Below, piece by piece: positions 60,932 to 64,000 of a DNA stretch of 64,000 bases (within the stretch, counting starts at the first letter, position 1; every line of letters begins with the position of its first letter). Made by a program: the position numbers and the translations under genes. The stretch is from NCBI GenBank assembly GCA_002298785.1, contig DBMR01000001.1, positions 5,949-69,948 on the forward strand. The letters are read 5' to 3'. The notes below the pieces were generated by a model. It was given only the letters and a program-made list of their open reading frames with translations. It was not told the DNA's origin and did no database searches. This DNA comes from Verrucomicrobia subdivision 3 bacterium UBA693. GTDB lineage: Bacteria > Verrucomicrobiota > Verrucomicrobiia > Limisphaerales > UBA8199.

Positions 60932-61375
60932 CTATCGCGGTTGAGACATCAGGTCTTCCATCAACGCCCGCATTTCCGCAAGGGTGCACGTCGGAGGCTT
61001 GGACACAATGACATCCACACACTCCGCCGGTGACGTTCCGCCCACCTGGGTGGTGGCCCCCAAATTGAGACGGGGATCGGCGGTCCACAGAAGGATCGGC
61101 TGCCTTGGATTGAGGGTGCGAATCTTGCGGGCCATCTCCAGGCCCGTCATCCCCGGCATCAGTTGATCGGTGTGTACGAGGTCGAAATCCCCACGGCCAT
61201 AGAGTCGCAACCCTTCTTCCCCGCTGTCGGCCACCACCACGTCATACCCCCATAAGCGCATGGCATATCCGTAGACATCCCGGATAGACCGTTCGTCGTC
61301 CACCAGTAATACCCGTCGCTTTCTGCCAATTTCGAGATCCATGAGTGACGCCTTTGCCTCTAAAGCCAAGCTCAT
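60932..61375 (-). CDS. Stand-alone response regulator receiver protein
   Basis: A 147-residue single-domain receiver: 'RVLLVDDERSIRDVYGYAM' with the acidic pair, 'DLVHTDQLMPGMTG' with the phospho-Asp, 'ILLWTADPR' with Thr and 'VDVIVSKPPTCTLAEM' with Lys-Pro. No output domain, so it should act as a phosphate relay or bind a partner. The insertion 'LNLGATTQVGGTSPAEC' before the Lys is longer than usual. Alternative start Met12 (61342). No kinase nearby. Confidence 0.88.
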   Translation of the reverse strand: MSLALEAKASLMDLEIGRKRRVLLVDDERSIRDVYGYAMRLWGYDVVVADSGEEGLRLYGRGDFDLVHTDQLMPGMTGLEMARKIRTLNPRQPILLWTADPRLNLGATTQVGGTSPAECVDVIVSKPPTCTLAEMRALMEDLMSQPR

Positions 61376-61603
61376 GCTTTGCTGACGCTTAGCTGCCCGA
61401 ACTGCTCTTACCCTTTTTGAGGTAAACTCCTTTTAGCACTTCCCGGGCCACTCATGACTTTGATAAATTTGTTTGATTTTACCGGCAAACCAGCGAAATG
61501 TCTCAAAATTTTACACGATTCAGCCCATCCACCCCAAAAAAGCGGCGTGAATTGTCCTCTTTCTTGTCAGTTTTGAGAAATTCAATCCCATTTCAGGACA
61601 ACC
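61376..61603. other. Intergenic region between response regulator and ubiE
   Basis: A 228-base gap downstream of ubiE on the minus strand and upstream of the response regulator. AT-richer than its surroundings (CATGACTTTGATAAATTTGT at 61452-61471 is typical), but without a consensus promoter or hairpin with a T-run that I can identify. Confidence 0.35.
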
Positions 61604-62308
61604 TCAAGCTTTCTCCCCATAATTGATCGTCATCACTCCCCCCAGGAACGAAACGATCTTAACTCGCTGCAACCCTAGCTGTTTCATCTCGGATTCCACC
61701 CCGCGCTGAGCCGGGTAGTGAATCAACGATTCCAGGATATAAGCATAAGCGGAGGCTTGGCCGCAGAAGATGCGCCCCAGCACGGGGACGAACATCCGCA
61801 GGTAACCGAAATACAGCGCGCGCCACCAGCCGCAATCCGGTTTGCCAAAATCCAGCACCAGCAGGCGCCCTCCCGACCGGGCCACGCGCGCCATCTCGCC
61901 CAGACCGCGTTTCCAGTCAGCCAGGTTGCGCAAGCCGTAACCCACCGTCACAATCTCAAAGGCACCGTCGGGAAATGGCAATTGCTGGGCGTCCCCTTGC
62001 CGAAAAGTCGTGCCCGGTATTTGGCGTTTTTCAGCCACCTCAAGCATTTCAGCGCTAAAATCCAACCCCTCCACCACGGCGCCGGCACGCGCCAGGCCGC
62101 ATGCGATGTCCCCCGTGCCGCAGCAAACATCCAGGGCGGCACTCCCCTGGCGGACCCGGGCGAGTTGGATCAACCGCCGCTTCCAATAACGATGCAGACC
62201 GAAGCTCTGCAAGTCATTGATGAGATCGTAGCGATGCGCGATGCGGGCGAACAACTCGTTGACCCGCGCCGACCGCTTTCCACCAGGATCGTAAAACTCG
62301 TTCCCCAT
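61604..62308 (-). CDS. ubiE: Demethylmenaquinone/ubiquinone C-methyltransferase UbiE
   Basis: A 234-residue SAM-dependent methyltransferase. The start 'GNEFYDPGGKRSARVNELFARIAHRYDLINDLQSFGLHRYWKRRLI' is typical of the UbiE/MenG family; the SAM-binding motif is 'ALDVCCGTGDIACGLA' and 'IVTVGYGLRNLADWKRGLGEMARVARSGGRLLVLDFGKP' follows. It methylates demethylmenaquinone in quinone synthesis. The start at 62308 is 10 bases after the previous gene's stop. The open frame reaches 62503, but the part before 62308 is not conserved. Confidence 0.92.
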   Translation of the reverse strand: MGNEFYDPGGKRSARVNELFARIAHRYDLINDLQSFGLHRYWKRRLIQLARVRQGSAALDVCCGTGDIACGLARAGAVVEGLDFSAEMLEVAEKRQIPGTTFRQGDAQQLPFPDGAFEIVTVGYGLRNLADWKRGLGEMARVARSGGRLLVLDFGKPDCGWWRALYFGYLRMFVPVLGRIFCGQASAYAYILESLIHYPAQRGVESEMKQLGLQRVKIVSFLGGVMTINYGEKA

Positions 62309-62318
62309 ACCGCGCCGC

Positions 62319-64000
62319 TCAGAACTCGAACTCAATTTGCTGCGGCTGGGTACGCAGCGGAAACCTGACGTGCAGCACCTTTTCTTCCGGGGAAAAGGTG
62401 AAGTCGGTGTGGGGTTGCCCATCGAGCCGCACTGTCTTGGGAGTTTTTTGGCTGCGCACCAGCAGCAACCCCCGGGTTTCACCCACACCCTCGACCACCA
62501 CATTTAAAGCACCCCGTTTCCCCGGTTGTTCCAGCGCCCGACCGGCGCTGGCCAGCACTTTGGGACCCTTGCTGCCAGCCGCGTTCAAGTCCAAAAGCAA
62601 ATACCGTGAGCCCGGGGACAGGACGACGCGCTGAGTGACGCGCAATTCGGGATCGAACAAATTCACGAATTTCCCTTGCAGCTCTTTGGGCGAGTCGCTG
62701 GTGGATTCATCCAGGCCCGCCGCGACGACATAGGGTCCGCGGCGCAGCAGGAGATAGTTGGTTTCGCGCCATTTGACACCGACGCGCGCCGCCGTTTTCT
62801 TCACCGTTTCCACTAACCGCACGTCACCGTCGGTGGCCCGGGCCAGCGAGGACGGGCTTTGCCGGAGCCACGTCACCCAGCCTTTGCCGACACGCACACT
62901 CTCGCCCGTTCCAATGCTCGGCTGCTTATCCAAACCCAACTGCGCGAATAAATGCTCCCGGGGAGTGGCATAACTATTCCGACCGGTGTTCCACCATTCC
63001 CGAACCCGGTTATACGGATCGGTATCATCGTCCACAAAGACGAGGGCGCCGCCCCGTTTCACCCATTGGGCGAGCGCTTCATGCACCTCCGGCGTCAGCG
63101 GCTTTTGGCCCTGATAGCTGATCAGCAACACCCGCAATCCGTCCAAATACTTGGGGATGGTGACATTCTCGAGTTGCAGCGGCATCACCGGCGTGCCCCG
63201 CTTGAGCAGCGGCATGGCCATGCCATAGAACTCGCCAAAATGTGGATCGCCCGAAACCGGTTCACCCCGTTGGAACATGAGCGAATCGCTGGCCAGCACC
63301 CCAATGCCCGAAGTGCCGCAATCCCATTCGACGCGCTTCTGGTTCATGTCGTGCATGGCGTTCATCACCGTCTGCAGCTCGGTGGCGTAATCGGCCGGGA
63401 TGCCTTCGCGCTCTTCGCGTCTGGCCTGGCGCGGGTATTTGCCAGCAAAGACCCGTTCCGGCCACGGTGACACTTCATAGCGCGCGACGTCCGATTGAAA
63501 CAACGAGGCCGTCAACGTGGATTCCCAGTTGCGCCGATAATCCACCCAATCGTGATCCGGATTATCCTCGACCGGATCATTGAGGTACCAGACGCGGCGC
63601 CCGGTCGAACGCACCAGGTTCTGCATCATGCCATACTCCAGGAAAGCGGTTTCAAACGTGCGCTCCCGGGATTTGCCGCGGTATTCATTGGCGGTGCGCG
63701 AGGTGCCAGTCCACACCTGGGCGATGTAACCGTCGCAGCCCTCGAGCCGCGCCAGGCTGGATTCCGGACTTACGATTCGCCAGTGCGCATAATTCAAGAG
63801 GCTGTGCGTCGGCACATAACAGCGCACGTGCTTCCCTTGCTTCCGGTTGAATTCCTGCACGTGATCAAACACCTGCTGCAGCGCCCGGCGGTAGAGAAAA
63901 TATTTCAGCTTCGAAGCGCGCCACTGCGCATCCACCGAACTGTGCGGCGGTTGCCAGTCTTCGCCGTAATAACTCTTCCACTCGCGCTTGAATCCTTCGG
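62319..64000 (-). CDS. Large protein with glutamine-amidotransferase-like domain, 5' end cut by window
   Basis: The frame runs past the right edge (residues before the first GTG at 63935 read EGFKREWKSYYGEDWQPPHS), so the N-terminus is missing; 560 residues are visible. 'VWYLNDPVEDNPDHDWVDYRRNWESTLTAS' and a region 'LRVLLISYQGQKPLTPEVHEALAQWVKRGGALVFVDDDTDPYNRVREWW' suggest an amidotransferase-like/beta-galactosidase trimerisation-type fold in the middle, after a possible TIM barrel (the GH42-like pattern), then a beta-rich C-terminus. I cannot assign an enzymatic function. It probably heads an operon with ubiE 10 bases downstream. Confidence 0.6.
   Translation of the reverse strand, partial: EGFKREWKSYYGEDWQPPHSSVDAQWRASKLKYFLYRRALQQVFDHVQEFNRKQGKHVRCYVPTHSLLNYAHWRIVSPESSLARLEGCDGYIAQVWTGTSRTANEYRGKSRERTFETAFLEYGMMQNLVRSTGRRVWYLNDPVEDNPDHDWVDYRRNWESTLTASLFQSDVARYEVSPWPERVFAGKYPRQARREEREGIPADYATELQTVMNAMHDMNQKRVEWDCGTSGIGVLASDSLMFQRGEPVSGDPHFGEFYGMAMPLLKRGTPVMPLQLENVTIPKYLDGLRVLLISYQGQKPLTPEVHEALAQWVKRGGALVFVDDDTDPYNRVREWWNTGRNSYATPREHLFAQLGLDKQPSIGTGESVRVGKGWVTWLRQSPSSLARATDGDVRLVETVKKTAARVGVKWRETNYLLLRRGPYVVAAGLDESTSDSPKELQGKFVNLFDPELRVTQRVVLSPGSRYLLLDLNAAGSKGPKVLASAGRALEQPGKRGALNVVVEGVGETRGLLLVRSQKTPKTVRLDGQPHTDFTFSPEEKVLHVRFPLRTQPQQIEFEF

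Noticed and set aside
61376..61603. Possible promoter in the AT-rich stretch at 61452-61500
   Set aside because: TTTGATAAAT and TTGTTTGAT are promoter-like words but no pair with 16-18 base spacing was convincing.

Overview
The window looks like a chromosomal segment of a free-living, soil- or sediment-type Verrucomicrobiota bacterium (Pedosphaera/Limisphaerales-like). This is an inference from GC-rich sequence, many exported proteins with Sec, Tat or lipoprotein signals, a pseudopilin with the H-X9-DG layout, several secreted proteins ending in a shared 'FYRL' module, and a dispersed set of carbohydrate-active enzymes. There are about 50 genes on both strands. I see no tRNA, rRNA, CRISPR array, prophage or complete insertion sequence.

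Layout. 1-11,100: a truncated exported protein, an NTF2-like protein, a heme-sensor-like membrane protein, a MacA/MacB-type efflux operon, and three secreted or pilin-like proteins, including a 1017-residue protein built from two repeated halves. 11,400-17,300: an NtrC-type regulator coupled to a membrane glycosyltransferase, a ROK kinase, and two overlapping thymidylate-kinase-like genes. 17,400-28,200: plant-polysaccharide genes (SGNH esterase, GH29 fucosidase, sugar isomerase-like protein, GH10 xylanase, esterase/SMP-30 fusion, CE15-type glucuronoyl esterase). XylA (42 kb) and AraA (59 kb) could feed the released pentoses into metabolism. 29,300-36,100: a compact exopolysaccharide operon behind a near-consensus sigma-70 promoter, ending in a three-part fusion protein. 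36,300-45,400: LVIVD-repeat protein, a frameshifted Gly-rich secreted protein, prolyl oligopeptidase, xylose isomerase and a secreted nuclease-like protein. 45,700-64,000: infC, recA, a Tat-exported oxidoreductase, an epimerase-like protein, a large double-transglutaminase protein, an acylphosphatase/phosphoesterase/GT9 cluster, araA, a response regulator, ubiE and a truncated gene.

The most unusual items are: (i) the fusion at 33,755-35,851, which joins a nucleotidyltransferase-like region and a thymidylate-kinase-like region without a P-loop to a WecG/TagA/CpsF glycosyltransferase; (ii) the tandem thymidylate-kinase-like pair in which one copy has Arg for the Walker A Lys; (iii) the 1282-residue protein whose second transglutaminase unit has lost its Cys; (iv) a GT9 gene that seems to start at CTG; and (v) a palindromic element at 59,000-59,124 whose ends carry the stop codons of both flanking genes. 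No single cassette clearly amounts to a new multi-gene system; the exopolysaccharide operon with its fusion is the best candidate.
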